Part shown: positions 44,755 through 53,925 of the stretch, one piece after another
How the letters are laid out: the number at the start of each line of letters is the position of its first letter
How positions within the stretch are numbered: position 1 is the first letter of the stretch
Origin: Belliella buryatensis
GTDB taxonomy: Bacteria; Bacteroidota; Bacteroidia; Cytophagales; Cyclobacteriaceae
Direction: 5' to 3'
Length of the DNA stretch: 64,000 nucleotides
Assembly (NCBI RefSeq): GCF_900188245.1
Contig: NZ_FZOK01000006.1
Span: 161,519-225,518, forward strand
Made by a program: the position numbers and the translations under genes
The notes under the pieces: generated by a model
What the model saw: only the letters and a program-made list of their open reading frames with translations
Databases searched by the model: none
Told to the model about the DNA's origin: nothing

Positions 44755-45954
44755 CTAAAACCTCTTCAAAGCCAATTCACTTACCGTCTGCCCGATGGAT
44801 AGCGAACTTGTGGCGGCAGGAGAGGGGGCGTTGAGAACATTGATGGCATATTGATTTTCTTTGATGCTGAAATCATCCAAAAGGCCACCTGTTCTGTCGC
44901 AGGCTTGTGCTCGAACGCCCGCACCACCTTCTACCAAATCTGACTCCTGGATATCAGGGATCAACTCTTGTAGGGCTTTGGTGAAAGCTGCTTTGGAAAA
45001 AGATCTGTACATTTCTCCGAAACCTGTTTTCCAGTATTTGGCAGCTACTTTTTGGAAACCTGGCCAAGCGAGTGTTTCTGATAATTCCTTTAGATTGACA
45101 TCCGAGCGCTTGTATCCTTCACGCTTGAAAGCCAACACAGCATTTGGTCCAGCTTCTACGCCACCTTTCATCATTCTGGTAAAGTGTACGCCTAAAAATG
45201 GGAAGTTTGGATCCGGCACGGGGTAAATCAGGTTTTTGACAAGGTATTCTCTTTCTTTTTTGAGTTTGTAATATTCTCCTCTGAAGGGAATGATTTTGAC
45301 ATCCAATTCCTCTTCTTGATTCATTTGAGCAACTTTATCCGAATAGAGTCCACCACAATTGATGATCAATTTGGTATCGAAATGTTGTTTGTTGGTTTGA
45401 ACTACTGTATATCCTTTCAAGGAATTGGTTCTCTTAACTTCATGTTCTAGAAATATCTCACCGCCAAGTTTCTTGAATTTTTCACCATAGGCCAAAGCCA
45501 CCTGCTTGTAATCCACAATACCAGTTTGGGGTACATGAATAGCTGCTACTCCCGCACAGTAGGGTTCGTATTCTTTGAGTTCATCAAGCGTGATATGTCT
45601 TGTTCCATTGAGGCCATTTTGCAATCCTCTTTCATAAATTCCATTTAGAATTGGGATTTGTTCTTTTTGAGTTGCTACGACAACTTTTCCTGTGATTTCA
45701 TAAGGAATGTTTTCTTCATCACAGAATTGGATCAGCTGATGATATCCAGCGATACAGTTGGTGGCTTTCAGTGATCCAGGCTTATAATACAGCCCTGAAT
45801 GGATCACACCGCTGTTATTACCAGTCTGATGCTTCGCTAGTTCATTTTCCTTTTCAAGGATGGCTATTTTAAGTTCAGGTTTCTGTTCTTTTATTTTCAA
45901 TCCAGTAGCAAGTCCAACAATTCCCCCGCCTATGATGATGATATCGTATAGCAT
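44755..45954 (-). CDS. lhgO: L-2-hydroxyglutarate oxidase
   Basis: 399 residues, FAD-dependent oxidoreductase of the DAO fold. YDIIIIGGGIVGLATGLKIK is the Rossmann FAD-binding site, GNNSGVIHSGLYYKPGSLKA is the LhgO-type segment, TGIVDYKQVALAYGEKF and LIINCGGLYSDKVA follow, and AGVRAQACDRTGGLLDDFSI closes the family signature. It oxidises L-2-hydroxyglutarate to 2-oxoglutarate, feeding the quinone pool or oxygen. Monocistronic, between two intergenic regions. Confidence 0.92.
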   Translation of the reverse strand: MLYDIIIIGGGIVGLATGLKIKEQKPELKIAILEKENELAKHQTGNNSGVIHSGLYYKPGSLKATNCIAGYHQLIQFCDEENIPYEITGKVVVATQKEQIPILNGIYERGLQNGLNGTRHITLDELKEYEPYCAGVAAIHVPQTGIVDYKQVALAYGEKFKKLGGEIFLEHEVKRTNSLKGYTVVQTNKQHFDTKLIINCGGLYSDKVAQMNQEEELDVKIIPFRGEYYKLKKEREYLVKNLIYPVPDPNFPFLGVHFTRMMKGGVEAGPNAVLAFKREGYKRSDVNLKELSETLAWPGFQKVAAKYWKTGFGEMYRSFSKAAFTKALQELIPDIQESDLVEGGAGVRAQACDRTGGLLDDFSIKENQYAINVLNAPSPAATSSLSIGQTVSELALKRF

Positions 45955-46104
45955 AATTTTTTCAAGCTTTGGACAAATATAAGTCTGAATCTGATATTGT
46001 TTAAATCATGCAGTATTGAGTTTAAAATTTATTTATTAGTTTTATAGCTGTGGATAAATTAAAATTATTAGGGTTTGCTTCATTCTTGGACAACAGGTGT
46101 TGAA
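45955..46104. other. Intergenic DNA, no clear features
   Basis: About 150 bp of AT-rich sequence between lhgO and the small frame at 46105. I see no promoter consensus, RNA gene or repeat. Confidence 0.4.
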
Positions 46105-46254
46105 ATGTATAAGTATGTCCAAAATCTCAAGAAAGAAATGAAAGAAGAAGCTTGGCAAGAATTTATAAATGGAAAAGGGGCGAACTTAGTAAGTACTGCG
46201 ATCCTTGCTAAAGAGAGTGAAAATAGGGTTTTAATTATTTTTAAATGGAAATGA
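46105..46254 (+). CDS. Possible 49-residue protein upstream of the beta-propeller lipoprotein
   Basis: A short frame from ATG 46105 reads MYKYVQNLKKEMKEEAWQEF and continues to FKWK, ending in TGA one base before the ATG of the next gene. Residue use is ordinary for the genome and the tight spacing suggests translational coupling. No homologue is recognised; it may be a leader peptide or a remnant of a longer gene. Confidence is limited by its length. Confidence 0.4.
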   Translation: MYKYVQNLKKEMKEEAWQEFINGKGANLVSTAILAKESENRVLIIFKWK

Positions 46255-46255
46255 A

Positions 46256-47479
46256 ATGTTGAATATTCAAAAGAAGAAAATCGGTCAAATGATCATTTGC
46301 GCATCCTTTGCTTTTTTTATGGGGTGCACTTCCCAAAATGAGTCTAAAGAGGTAATAGTAAAAGATGGGATCATTACAATCAAGGTTGACTTGGATTCAG
46401 TCAAAGATGGAAAGTTGACAGACTATTTTGAGCCTGAGATCGAGTATCTATTGCTTCAAGAAGGGGATAACCCAGAAGCACAGATTGGCGAAATTGCCAA
46501 ATTGGTTGGATATAATGATATGATTTTTGTTTTTGATTGGTGGATTGGAAAAAGTGTTCAAATTTTTGATAGACAAGGTAATTTTATTAAAAGAATCAGG
46601 CAACAGGGTGATGGTCTTGGAAAATACATAGAACTAGCAGATATTCAAGTGGTTCAGGATACAATATATTTATTAGCACACCCAGGGAAAATTATCAAGT
46701 TTGATCTTGAAGGAAGTTTTATACATGAAATCAAGATTCCAGTTATGGGCAGGACTTTTTATTATGATATTAATTCCAATCATTTTTTTGTTTATAGTGG
46801 TGCTCGTTCTGAGAATCTAGTTTCGGAGATTGACCATAAAGGCTCAGTTCTCAAAAGCTATTTTTCATCTCATCCAAACATATTTTATAGGAATATGGGG
46901 GATCCTGTTAACTTTTATGAAAGCAATGATGGATTTTATTTTACAAGAACTTATGTGGATACTTTGTACAGGTTTACATCTGATGGTTTTAAACCTGAAA
47001 TCATTTTTGATTTTGGAAAAAATGCAATGAATCATGAAAAAATGAAGGAAAAGCAATTGGAAATGGATGATAAAGCTTTTAGAGAATATTTTCAGGAAAA
47101 CTCTGGGGCATCTTATTCTCCATTTGGATTTTCTAATTCCAAATATATGTTAAGTAGATTATCAACAGCTGGGAGAGGAATTGTTTCAATTTTTGATAAG
47201 CAGAATAAAACCCATGATTTGGTCAATTTCAACTTGATCAATGACATTGATGAATCATTTGATTTTTATCCTCCTGTATATCAATTAGAAGGTACTGAAG
47301 TATCCATTGCTTATCGAGGCCCATCCTTATACAACAAAGCAGTAGAGAAAAAACAAACCATGTCTGATGAAGACTGGAAAGCTTACCAAGCAGGAAAGGG
47401 CAAAGATTTTATTGAAGCAGCTTTTTATGGAAAAGAAACTGAGAACTATGTCCTCCTGATTCTCAAAACAAAAAAATAA
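46256..47479 (+). CDS. Lipoprotein with six-bladed beta-propeller
   Basis: 407 residues with a lipoprotein signal peptide (MIICASFAFFMGCTSQNESK; lipobox FMGC). Blades are visible as repeated strand-turn motifs: MIFVFDWWIGKSVQIFDRQGNFIKRI, IYLLAHPGKIIKFDLEGSFI, and the YFTRTYVDTLYRF element. It fits the six-bladed propeller proteins common in gut and environmental Bacteroidota, whose function is uncertain. Anchored in the outer or inner membrane, facing the periplasm or outside. A small frame is fused just upstream by position. Confidence 0.8.
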   Translation: MLNIQKKKIGQMIICASFAFFMGCTSQNESKEVIVKDGIITIKVDLDSVKDGKLTDYFEPEIEYLLLQEGDNPEAQIGEIAKLVGYNDMIFVFDWWIGKSVQIFDRQGNFIKRIRQQGDGLGKYIELADIQVVQDTIYLLAHPGKIIKFDLEGSFIHEIKIPVMGRTFYYDINSNHFFVYSGARSENLVSEIDHKGSVLKSYFSSHPNIFYRNMGDPVNFYESNDGFYFTRTYVDTLYRFTSDGFKPEIIFDFGKNAMNHEKMKEKQLEMDDKAFREYFQENSGASYSPFGFSNSKYMLSRLSTAGRGIVSIFDKQNKTHDLVNFNLINDIDESFDFYPPVYQLEGTEVSIAYRGPSLYNKAVEKKQTMSDEDWKAYQAGKGKDFIEAAFYGKETENYVLLILKTKK

Positions 47480-47523
47480 AGGAATCAATTGACCTCAACC
47501 TTTATAAAGCGCTTATGAATTTG

Positions 47524-47531
47524 CATATTTG
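47524..47531 (+). promoter_or_regulatory. -7-like box before thrS
   Basis: CATATTTG followed by CAGG matches TAnnTTTG at seven of eight positions. An almost identical stretch (ATATTTGCAGGC) recurs 2 kb on, before infC at 49590, suggesting shared promoter form. No good -33 match was found. Confidence 0.4.
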
Positions 47532-47591
47532 CAGGCTATAAAGCATCTGTTTGTATAGGTGCGATGTTTCATCAATTGATTTTAAAACTAA

Positions 47592-49541
47592 ATGTCAGAT
47601 CAACAAATCAACATTACCCTGCCGGATGGATCGGTGAGGTCTTATGAAAAAGGAGTTTCCGGGCTACAGATTGCACTTAGTATCAGCGAGGGTTTAGCTA
47701 GGAATGTTCTTGCAGCAAAAGTAAATGGAGAAGTTTGGGATGCTACCAGACCGATTCATACCGATGCTACTGTACAATTATTGACTTGGAATGACAAGGA
47801 CGGGAAGTCTACTTTTTGGCATTCTTCGGCGCACTTGATGGCAGAAGCTTTGGAAGCACTTTATCCAGGTGTGAAGCTAGGAATCGGACCTTCTATCGAA
47901 ACAGGTTTCTACTACGATGTGGATTTTGGCGATAGAGAGTTTGATGGTGCAGAGTTGGAAAAAATTGAAGCCAAGATGGCTGAGTTAGCCAAACAGAAAA
48001 GTGAATACATCAGAAAAGACATTTCTAAAGCAGAAGCAGTAGCATATTTCACAGAAAAAGGAGACGAATACAAGCTAGACTTGCTTTCTGGCCTTGATGA
48101 TGGTACCATTACTTTCTACGAGCAAGGGAATTTCGTAGATCTTTGTCGTGGTCCACATATTCCGAATACAGGCTTTATCAAGGCTGTTAAGCTACTCAAT
48201 ATTGCAGGAGCATATTGGAGAGGTGACGAGAAGAATAAGATGCTCACCAGGATTTATGGTGTAACTTTCCCTAAAGCCAAAGAATTGACTGAATACCTTC
48301 ACATGCTGGAAGAGGCAAAAAGAAGAGATCACAGGAAATTGGGTAGAGAGCTTGAGCTGTTTACTTTTTCAGAGAAAGTTGGAATGGGACTTCCTCTTTG
48401 GTTGCCAAAGGGTACACTATTGAGAGAGCGCTTGGTGAATTTCATGAAGCGGGCCCAGGATAAATCAGGTTATCAGCAGGTAGTTACGCCGCATATTGGT
48501 CACAAAGCTTTATACGAAACTTCTGGCCATTATGAAAAATACGGGAAGGATTCATTTCAGCCCATTGCTACACCTAATGAAGGGGAGGAGTTTTTGCTAA
48601 AACCAATGAACTGTCCTCACCACTGTGAAATATACAAGCATAAGCCAAGGTCGTACAAAGACCTTCCGATTAGGTATGCAGAATTTGGGACAGTCTATAG
48701 ATATGAACAAAGTGGAGAGCTTCATGGCTTGACAAGAGTAAGAGGCTTTACTCAGGATGATGCCCATATTTTCTGCCGTCCTGAACAAGTCAAAGAGGAA
48801 TTTATCAAAGTAATAGATTTAGTGCTTTATGTATTCAGGGCACTAGGCTTTGAAGATTATACAGCTCAGATATCATTGCGTGATCCAGCAAAAGCAGAGA
48901 AGTACATAGGATCAGATGAAGCTTGGAATAAAGCAGAGGCTGCTATTATTGAAGCTGCTGCCGAGAAAGGGCTAGATACAGTTACCGAATTGGGTGAGGC
49001 AGCATTCTATGGTCCAAAATTGGACTTCATGGTAAAGGATGCTTTGGGAAGAAAGTGGCAACTAGGAACCATTCAAGTCGATTATCAATTACCAGATAGA
49101 TTTGAACTAGAATACATAGGTTCTGATAATCAAAAGCACAGACCAGTAATGATTCATAGAGCACCATTTGGTTCTTTAGAAAGATTTGTAGCTGTTTTGA
49201 TTGAGCATTGTGCGGGTAACTTCCCACTTTGGTTATCACCAGAACAAATGACCATTTTGCCTATTTCAGAGAAATTTACGGAATATGCTGAACAGGTGAA
49301 GAGTTTGCTAGAAGATCATGATATCATGGGAGCAATTGATAATCGAGATGAAAAAATCGGAAGAAAAATCCGTGATGCCGAGGTGAAAAAGATTCCATTT
49401 ATGCTGATTGTAGGAGAAAAGGAAATGGCAGATGGTAAGCTTTCTGTTAGGAAGCACGGCGAGGGAGATTTGGGAAGCTTCACACCAGAGGACTTTGCTG
49501 CTTATTTCAAAGGAATCATTACAGAATCTTTAGCACAATAA
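47592..49541 (+). CDS. thrS: Threonine--tRNA ligase
   Basis: 649 residues, the normal length. An N-terminal TGS domain ([20 protein letters not shown]) is followed by the editing domain with [12 protein letters not shown] (HxxxH) and [10 protein letters not shown] (Cys), then class II catalytic motifs: [55 protein letters not shown], and [32 protein letters not shown] is motif 3. A C-terminal anticodon-binding domain ends the protein. It leads the thrS-infC-rpmI-rplT group found in many bacteria. Confidence 0.97.
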   Translation: MSDQQINITLPDGSVRSYEKGVSGLQIALSISEGLARNVLAAKVNGEVWDATRPIHTDATVQLLTWNDKDGKSTFWHSSAHLMAEALEALYPGVKLGIGPSIETGFYYDVDFGDREFDGAELEKIEAKMAELAKQKSEYIRKDISKAEAVAYFTEKGDEYKLDLLSGLDDGTITFYEQGNFVDLCRGPHIPNTGFIKAVKLLNIAGAYWRGDEKNKMLTRIYGVTFPKAKELTEYLHMLEEAKRRDHRKLGRELELFTFSEKVGMGLPLWLPKGTLLRERLVNFMKRAQDKSGYQQVVTPHIGHKALYETSGHYEKYGKDSFQPIATPNEGEEFLLKPMNCPHHCEIYKHKPRSYKDLPIRYAEFGTVYRYEQSGELHGLTRVRGFTQDDAHIFCRPEQVKEEFIKVIDLVLYVFRALGFEDYTAQISLRDPAKAEKYIGSDEAWNKAEAAIIEAAAEKGLDTVTELGEAAFYGPKLDFMVKDALGRKWQLGTIQVDYQLPDRFELEYIGSDNQKHRPVMIHRAPFGSLERFVAVLIEHCAGNFPLWLSPEQMTILPISEKFTEYAEQVKSLLEDHDIMGAIDNRDEKIGRKIRDAEVKKIPFMLIVGEKEMADGKLSVRKHGEGDLGSFTPEDFAAYFKGIITESLAQ

Positions 49542-49587
49542 TTTAGGTAAAAAAGATTGGTATTTTTTATAATCCCAATTTTATTCC

Positions 49588-49595
49588 GATATTTG
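49588..49595 (+). promoter_or_regulatory. -7-like box before infC
   Basis: GATATTTG followed by CAGGC matches TAnnTTTG at seven of eight positions, 40 bp before infC. It suggests infC-rpmI-rplT can be transcribed separately from thrS. Confidence 0.35.
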
Positions 49596-49630
49596 CAGGC
49601 AATTTCATTAACAAACCATAAATAAATATT

Positions 49631-50182
49631 TTGAGAGGAAGAACACCGTTTAGACAAAGACAAGAAGAACCTTATAAAGTCAATGAAAAAATAAGGGCGC
49701 GAGAGGTAAGAGTTGTAGGTGACTTTGTGGAAGGAGGCAATGCAGTATTGCAAACTTCAGAAGCCATCAAACTAGCTCAAGCAAATGAACTTGATCTTGT
49801 AGAGATTTCCCCATCTGCTGACCCACCTGTTTGTAAGATCATCGATTATGCGAAGTTCAAATACGAGCAGAAAAAAAAGCAAAAAGAAATCAAAGCCAAT
49901 GCTGCAAAGACCGTTTTAAAGGAAATCAGATTTGGCCCTAATACGGATGATCACGATTTCAACTTCAAGTTGAAGCATGCAATCAATTTTCTTAAAGAAG
50001 GAGCAAAGGTAAAGGCGTATGTACATTTTGTAGGCCGTACAATTGTATTCAAAGAAAGAGGAGAGATGTTGCTATTGAAGTTTGCTCAGGCACTCGAAGA
50101 ATATGGTGCAGTAGAACAAATGCCTAAAATGGAAGGTAAAAGGATGTTTTTATTCCTAGCACCTAAAGCAACTAAGAAATAA
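49631..50182 (+). CDS. infC: Translation initiation factor IF-3
   Basis: About 183 residues. The N-terminal domain ([49 protein letters not shown]) and C-terminal domain ([41 protein letters not shown]) match IF-3. There is no ATG at the expected start; the frame opens at TTG (49631) with ATT just before (49628). Rare start codons in infC are known to allow autoregulation by IF-3 itself, and this looks like another case. rpmI follows after 22 bp. Confidence 0.93.
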   Translation: MRGRTPFRQRQEEPYKVNEKIRAREVRVVGDFVEGGNAVLQTSEAIKLAQANELDLVEISPSADPPVCKIIDYAKFKYEQKKKQKEIKANAAKTVLKEIRFGPNTDDHDFNFKLKHAINFLKEGAKVKAYVHFVGRTIVFKERGEMLLLKFAQALEEYGAVEQMPKMEGKRMFLFLAPKATKK

Positions 50183-50204
50183 TTTTCAACAAACAAATAC
50201 AGTT

Positions 50205-50402
50205 ATGCCAAAAGTAAAAACCAAATCAAGTGCAAAAAAGAGGTTCAAGCTTTCTGGAACCGGTAAGATCAGAAGAAAGCACGCTTACAAAAGCCACATC
50301 TTGACTAAGAAAGATACCAAAAGAAAGAGAAATCTGACTAAAATGGGTATGGTTCATGAGTCAGATGAAGGAAGAGTAAAAGCAATGTTGAGAATCGGTT
50401 AA
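50205..50402 (+). CDS. rpmI: 50S ribosomal protein L35
   Basis: 65 residues, strongly basic: [20 protein letters not shown] at the start, [20 protein letters not shown] in the middle. The L35 signature is clear. Second gene of the infC-rpmI-rplT operon; 104 bp of non-coding DNA separates it from rplT. Confidence 0.97.
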   Translation: MPKVKTKSSAKKRFKLSGTGKIRRKHAYKSHILTKKDTKRKRNLTKMGMVHESDEGRVKAMLRIG

Positions 50403-50506
50403 TTCAGATATCAACGAAATCAATTAAGGTTAATTATTCACCAGACGCTTAGGTTCACAAGAGTAAGACGAAAGAATTACCACCTAGAGTCAAAAAATTT
50501 ATTACT

Positions 50507-50851
50507 ATGCCTAGATCAGTAAACGCGGTAGCGTCAAGAGCAAGAAGAAAAAAAGTGTTAAAAGCAACCAAAGGTTACTTTGGAAGAGGTAAAAACGTTT
50601 GGACTGTTGCTAAAAACAAGTATGAAAAAGGTTTACAATACGCCTACAGAGACAGAAAAGCAAAGAAAAGAGAATTCAGAGCTTTATGGATTCAGCGTAT
50701 CAATGCCGGTGCCAGAATACATGGCTTATCATATTCACAATTAATGGGAGCATTGAAGAAAGCAGAAATCGAATTGAACAGAAAAGTTCTTGCTGATTTA
50801 GCTATGAATCACCCAGAGGCATTCAAAGCTGTAGTTGAAAAAGTAAAATAA
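50507..50851 (+). CDS. rplT: 50S ribosomal protein L20
   Basis: 114 residues: [40 protein letters not shown] and [20 protein letters not shown] are diagnostic of L20, which binds 23S rRNA and in some bacteria represses its own operon. Last gene of the operon with a strong terminator. Confidence 0.97.
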   Translation: MPRSVNAVASRARRKKVLKATKGYFGRGKNVWTVAKNKYEKGLQYAYRDRKAKKREFRALWIQRINAGARIHGLSYSQLMGALKKAEIELNRKVLADLAMNHPEAFKAVVEKVK

Positions 50852-50876
50852 GATCGCACTATCTTATTTTAAATTG

Positions 50877-50902
50877 AGCCCCGTATTTCGGGGCTTTTTT
50901 TA
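50877..50902 (+). terminator. Terminator of infC-rpmI-rplT
   Basis: AGCCCCG-TATTT-CGGGGCT (50877-50895) followed by seven T, 25 bases after the rplT stop. Confidence 0.95.
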
Positions 50903-51020
50903 TATCTATTTTTGATTCTCATCATACTCCAAATCCGAAATTTTAGTATATTACAAAAGAACAAGGAAACCTTTCACCTTACCTTGATTTAAAGTCCATT
51001 TATCGGCAGTGCTAGAGAGT

Positions 51021-51188
51021 TTATCCTTGGATAAATTCAACATGGATACAGAACCAAGGTCTGTACTTAATGGTAAATCCTTTTGTTGATTTGTAGTTAT
51101 GGGATTGAAATCTAGTGATTAGGTCAGAAGTCATTCCAGTATATGAGTTTTGATATTTGAAAGAATATAAGAGGTAAACACAAAACAT
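51021..51188 (-). pseudogene. GIY-YIG endonuclease remnant, C-terminus lost
   Basis: A 55-codon frame from ATG 51188 contains VYLLYSFKYQNSYTGMTSDL and then RFQSHN, KGFTIKYRPW and HVEFIQG, matching the first two thirds of the small URI-type GIY-YIG proteins of Bacteroidota (usually 80-100 residues). The YIG position reads YTG. A TAA at 51021 cuts it before the helix with the catalytic Glu; downstream DNA has weak similarity only in shifted frames. It therefore looks inactive. It lies just downstream of the tRNA-Met terminator on the same strand. Confidence 0.75.
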
Positions 51189-51209
51189 AGATTAAAAATA
51201 AGTTAAAAT

Positions 51210-51233
51210 AAAAAAAGCCCCAAAAGAGGGGCT
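51210..51233 (-). terminator. Terminator of tRNA-Met
   Basis: On the minus strand AGCCCC-TCTTTT-GGGGCT followed by TTTTTT, two bases after the discriminator base of the tRNA. Confidence 0.85.
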
Positions 51234-51235
51234 TG

Positions 51236-51309
51236 TAGCGAGGACGGGAGTTGAACCCGTGACCTCAGGGTTATGAATCCTGCGCTCTAACCAACTGAGC
51301 TACCTCGCC
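51236..51309 (-). tRNA. tRNA-Met (CAT)
   Basis: The minus strand from 51309 reads GGCGAGGTAGCTCAGTTGG and folds as a cloverleaf: acceptor GGCGAGG/CCTCGCT (one G-U pair), D arm GCTC/GAGC, anticodon loop TTCATAA, T arm ACGGG-TTCAACT-CCCGT, discriminator A. CCA is not encoded. The anticodon CAT means elongator Met, or Ile2 if lysidine-modified; it lacks the three G-C pairs of an initiator anticodon stem. Elongator Met is favoured by similarity to other Bacteroidota. Confidence 0.9.
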
Positions 51310-51340
51310 AGGTATTTAATGTTAATATTTCAATATATTT

Positions 51341-51444
51341 AGAGAGTCGAACTTGCCTGATGGCAAGCAGGCCTGTGTCCGCCGCGGCGGAAATGAATCC
51401 TGCGCTCTAACCTCCCGATAGCTATAGGGAAGAGCTACCTCTCC
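51341..51444 (-). pseudogene. Broken tRNA-Met copy with palindromic insertions
   Basis: The 20 bases 51393-51412 are identical to 51273-51292 of the intact tRNA (anticodon and D-arm 3' side), and 51432-51444 match its 5' end (12 of 13). Between them the D-loop is replaced by a near-palindrome CCCGATAGCTATAGGG (51414-51429). After the anticodon the sequence turns into a perfect palindrome TCCGCCGCGGCGGA (51378-51391) and a hairpin CTTGCC-TGAT-GGCAAG (51352-51367). A T-loop-like scrap AGTTCGACTCTCT remains. It cannot fold into a working tRNA. Confidence 0.8.
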
Positions 51445-51536
51445 AAATCGGAATGCAAATATGCTTGGTTGGGTTGTTAAATGCAAATGTAAAAAGATAA
51501 AAAATGTGATTTTTTATTCATTAAAACGCTAAAATT

Positions 51537-51932
51537 ATGGTAAAGAACAAGTTTGTTGCTGACTATCAAATAAATACTTCAAGGAAAATTTTATTCCCTT
51601 ATTTGAGTTCAGCTAGTGGATTGTCAGAATGGTTTGCCGATGATGTAAGAATCACAGAAGATAAGGTATATGTCTTCAATTATGACGGAGAAGATCATTA
51701 TGCAAGATTAGTTGCTCAAAGGCTTAACACACATGTAAAGTTTGATTTCTTTGATCCCAATAATCTGGAAGAATCTGATCATTCTTACATTGAGTTTAAA
51801 CTAGAAGAAAATGAGTTAACTCAGACATTATTTCTCAAAGTTATAGATTACTCTGATTCTTATGATGATGATGAATTGGAGTCGATTTGGGAAAGTCTCA
51901 TTTCGAATCTAAAAGAAATAATAGGGGGGTAA
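51537..51932 (+). CDS. START-like domain protein
   Basis: 131 residues with a START/Bet v1-like (SRPBCC) fold: KFVADYQINTSRKILFPYLS, GLSEWFADDVRITEDKVYVF, EESDHSYIEFKLEENELTQT. Proteins of this form (START-like, PF19569) are widespread in Bacteroidota beside the LptF/G permease gene, as here (81 bp before it). No catalytic residues; a lipid- or ligand-binding role is inferred from the fold. Confidence 0.88.
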   Translation: MVKNKFVADYQINTSRKILFPYLSSASGLSEWFADDVRITEDKVYVFNYDGEDHYARLVAQRLNTHVKFDFFDPNNLEESDHSYIEFKLEENELTQTLFLKVIDYSDSYDDDELESIWESLISNLKEIIGG

Positions 51933-52013
51933 TATCCATTTGATTTCCTATTTTTGAGATCTTGAAAGACTGCTATTCGTTGATAGTATGACTTGAATAG
52001 GTTTGTGCGCTTC

Positions 52014-53879
52014 ATGAAGAAACTGGATAAATTGATTTTAGGGTCTTTTATTGGACCCTTTTTATTGACTTTTATTGTCGTGGATTTCATCCTTTTGACA
52101 GTAAATATGCTTAAATATTTTGATGAGATCTTTGGAAAAGGTCTCAGTTTCATGGTATACATGGAGTTGATCAGTTATTTTTTGATCAGTATTTCCCCGA
52201 TGGCATTACCATTAGCGGTTCTTTTATCTTCGTTGATGACTTTTGGGAATTTAGGAGAACATTTTGAGCTCACAGCCATCAAGAGTAGTGGGATTTCACT
52301 GCTTAGAGCTTTAAGACCTATTGGTATTTTTGTTTTTTTGCTTTCAATCTTGGCATTTTTATCTAATAACTATTTAGTGCCTAAGGTAAATCTAAAAACC
52401 TTCAGTTTGCTCTATGATATCAGAATGAAATCACCCGCTTTAGATATCAAAGAAGGTGTATTTTATAGCGGTATTCCTAATTACAGCATCAAAGTCAATC
52501 AAAAAATAGATGACATTAGACTAAGGGATTTGATCATATATGATCATAGTGAAGGGCAAGGGAATGTCAATGTGATTCTGGCAGATTCTGGCAGAATGGA
52601 ACCGTTTTTTAATGATTCATACATGAGCATGACTTTATATAATGGAATAAGCTATAAGGAGTCAAGAGATAAAAGAGCTTCATTTAATAAGCCAACAGAT
52701 TTTACGAGAACAAAATTTTCTGAAAACCAGATTATCTTCAACTTGGAGTCCTTTCAGATGAATAGAACTTCGGAAGATCAGTGGTCAAATAACCGATCTA
52801 TTAAAAATATATCTCAATTGAAGGTTGGATTAGATTCTATGTCAAGTGAGATCAATAGAATGGTTTATACCAATTTTGCTTCCACCGAATCGTCCTATCC
52901 TTTTTATGCTAGAAACAGGAAATTTGAAATTCCAGCTGATATAATAAAAAAGAAACAGTATGATGATTCAATAAGAGTAGAAAAAAATAAACTTTTATCT
53001 CAAAGAGATTCAATAAAGAGAGCCAATATTGAAGTGTCATCAGGAATTTCTGATGGATCTACATTCGTATTTGATTCGATCATGATAGATAGCGCATCAT
53101 TGATTCCATTGACAGATCTGCCCCTAGAGGTTGATACTGTAGAGGATGTACCAGATAAAGCAAATACTGAGCCTTCAGAAGTCGTTTCAGAGAAGAAATT
53201 AGCGACTAGAGATTGGTCCAAAGAGAAAGACTTGCAACTTGGTACCACTGACGCGCTCACACCAGAACTTGATACAGCCAATAGTAAGAGTGCTTTAGTT
53301 ACTGCTGCACAAGCTAAGAAAATAATTAAACCAACTGAATTTACAGAGGCACAGAAAGCTAGAATGGACTCCATTATTGAAAAGGGTAATTATACCTCTA
53401 GGTCAGCTACAGTAGGTTTAAATAATGCTCGAACCTTAAAAAATGCCTTCAATAGAAAAGTATTTGAAATTAATGATATCGAAAGGGAGTACCGAAGGTT
53501 TCAGATAGCAATGTACCAAAAATATACTACAGCCTTTGCTTGTTTTTTGATGTTTATGATAGGAGCACCACTAGGTGCAATTATCAAAAAAGGAGGTCTG
53601 GGTATGCCAGTTTTAGTTTCAATTATTTTCTTTATCATATATTATATGCTTACCATCACTGGGGAGAAGTGGGGAAAAGAAGGTATGGCCAATCCACTTT
53701 TTGGGACATGGTTTTCCATTTTGGTATTACTACCAGCTGGTTTTTTCTTTTTAAGACAGGCTAGGAGGGATGCAAGATTATTTGAACCCGATATTTATAT
53801 TGATGCTTTCAAAAAGGTTAATAAATGGCTTCAAACAAAATTTACTAAAAAAAGTAAGCCTCTTTTAAATTCCAAATAA
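52014..53879 (+). CDS. LptF/LptG-family permease (YjgP/YjgQ)
   Basis: 621 residues from the ATG at 52014; TTG at 51993 is an earlier alternative. LptF/G form the inner membrane part of the lipopolysaccharide exporter with LptB and LptC. N-terminal helices (LILGSFIGPFLLTFIVVDFI, ISPMALPLAVLLSSLMTFGN) and C-terminal helices (AFACFLMFMIGAPLGAIIKK) match. In between is an unusually long soluble part: about residues 245-485 include a disordered, acidic stretch absent from the ~360-residue E. coli proteins. Such enlargement occurs in Bacteroidota. Confidence 0.9.
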   Translation: MKKLDKLILGSFIGPFLLTFIVVDFILLTVNMLKYFDEIFGKGLSFMVYMELISYFLISISPMALPLAVLLSSLMTFGNLGEHFELTAIKSSGISLLRALRPIGIFVFLLSILAFLSNNYLVPKVNLKTFSLLYDIRMKSPALDIKEGVFYSGIPNYSIKVNQKIDDIRLRDLIIYDHSEGQGNVNVILADSGRMEPFFNDSYMSMTLYNGISYKESRDKRASFNKPTDFTRTKFSENQIIFNLESFQMNRTSEDQWSNNRSIKNISQLKVGLDSMSSEINRMVYTNFASTESSYPFYARNRKFEIPADIIKKKQYDDSIRVEKNKLLSQRDSIKRANIEVSSGISDGSTFVFDSIMIDSASLIPLTDLPLEVDTVEDVPDKANTEPSEVVSEKKLATRDWSKEKDLQLGTTDALTPELDTANSKSALVTAAQAKKIIKPTEFTEAQKARMDSIIEKGNYTSRSATVGLNNARTLKNAFNRKVFEINDIEREYRRFQIAMYQKYTTAFACFLMFMIGAPLGAIIKKGGLGMPVLVSIIFFIIYYMLTITGEKWGKEGMANPLFGTWFSILVLLPAGFFFLRQARRDARLFEPDIYIDAFKKVNKWLQTKFTKKSKPLLNSK

Positions 53880-53885
53880 AGGAAT

Positions 53886-53893
53886 TATCTTTG
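53886..53893 (+). promoter_or_regulatory. -7 box before rpsO
   Basis: TATCTTTG is an exact TAnnTTTG match, 33 bases before the rpsO ATG. A -33 element is not obvious. Confidence 0.45.
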
Positions 53894-53925
53894 TGGCTGT
53901 TTAAACATAAAAAATTTAACTAATC

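Noticed and set aside
51236..51309. Initiator tRNA
   Set aside because: The anticodon stem lacks the run of G-C pairs required in initiator tRNAs; the body matches an elongator.
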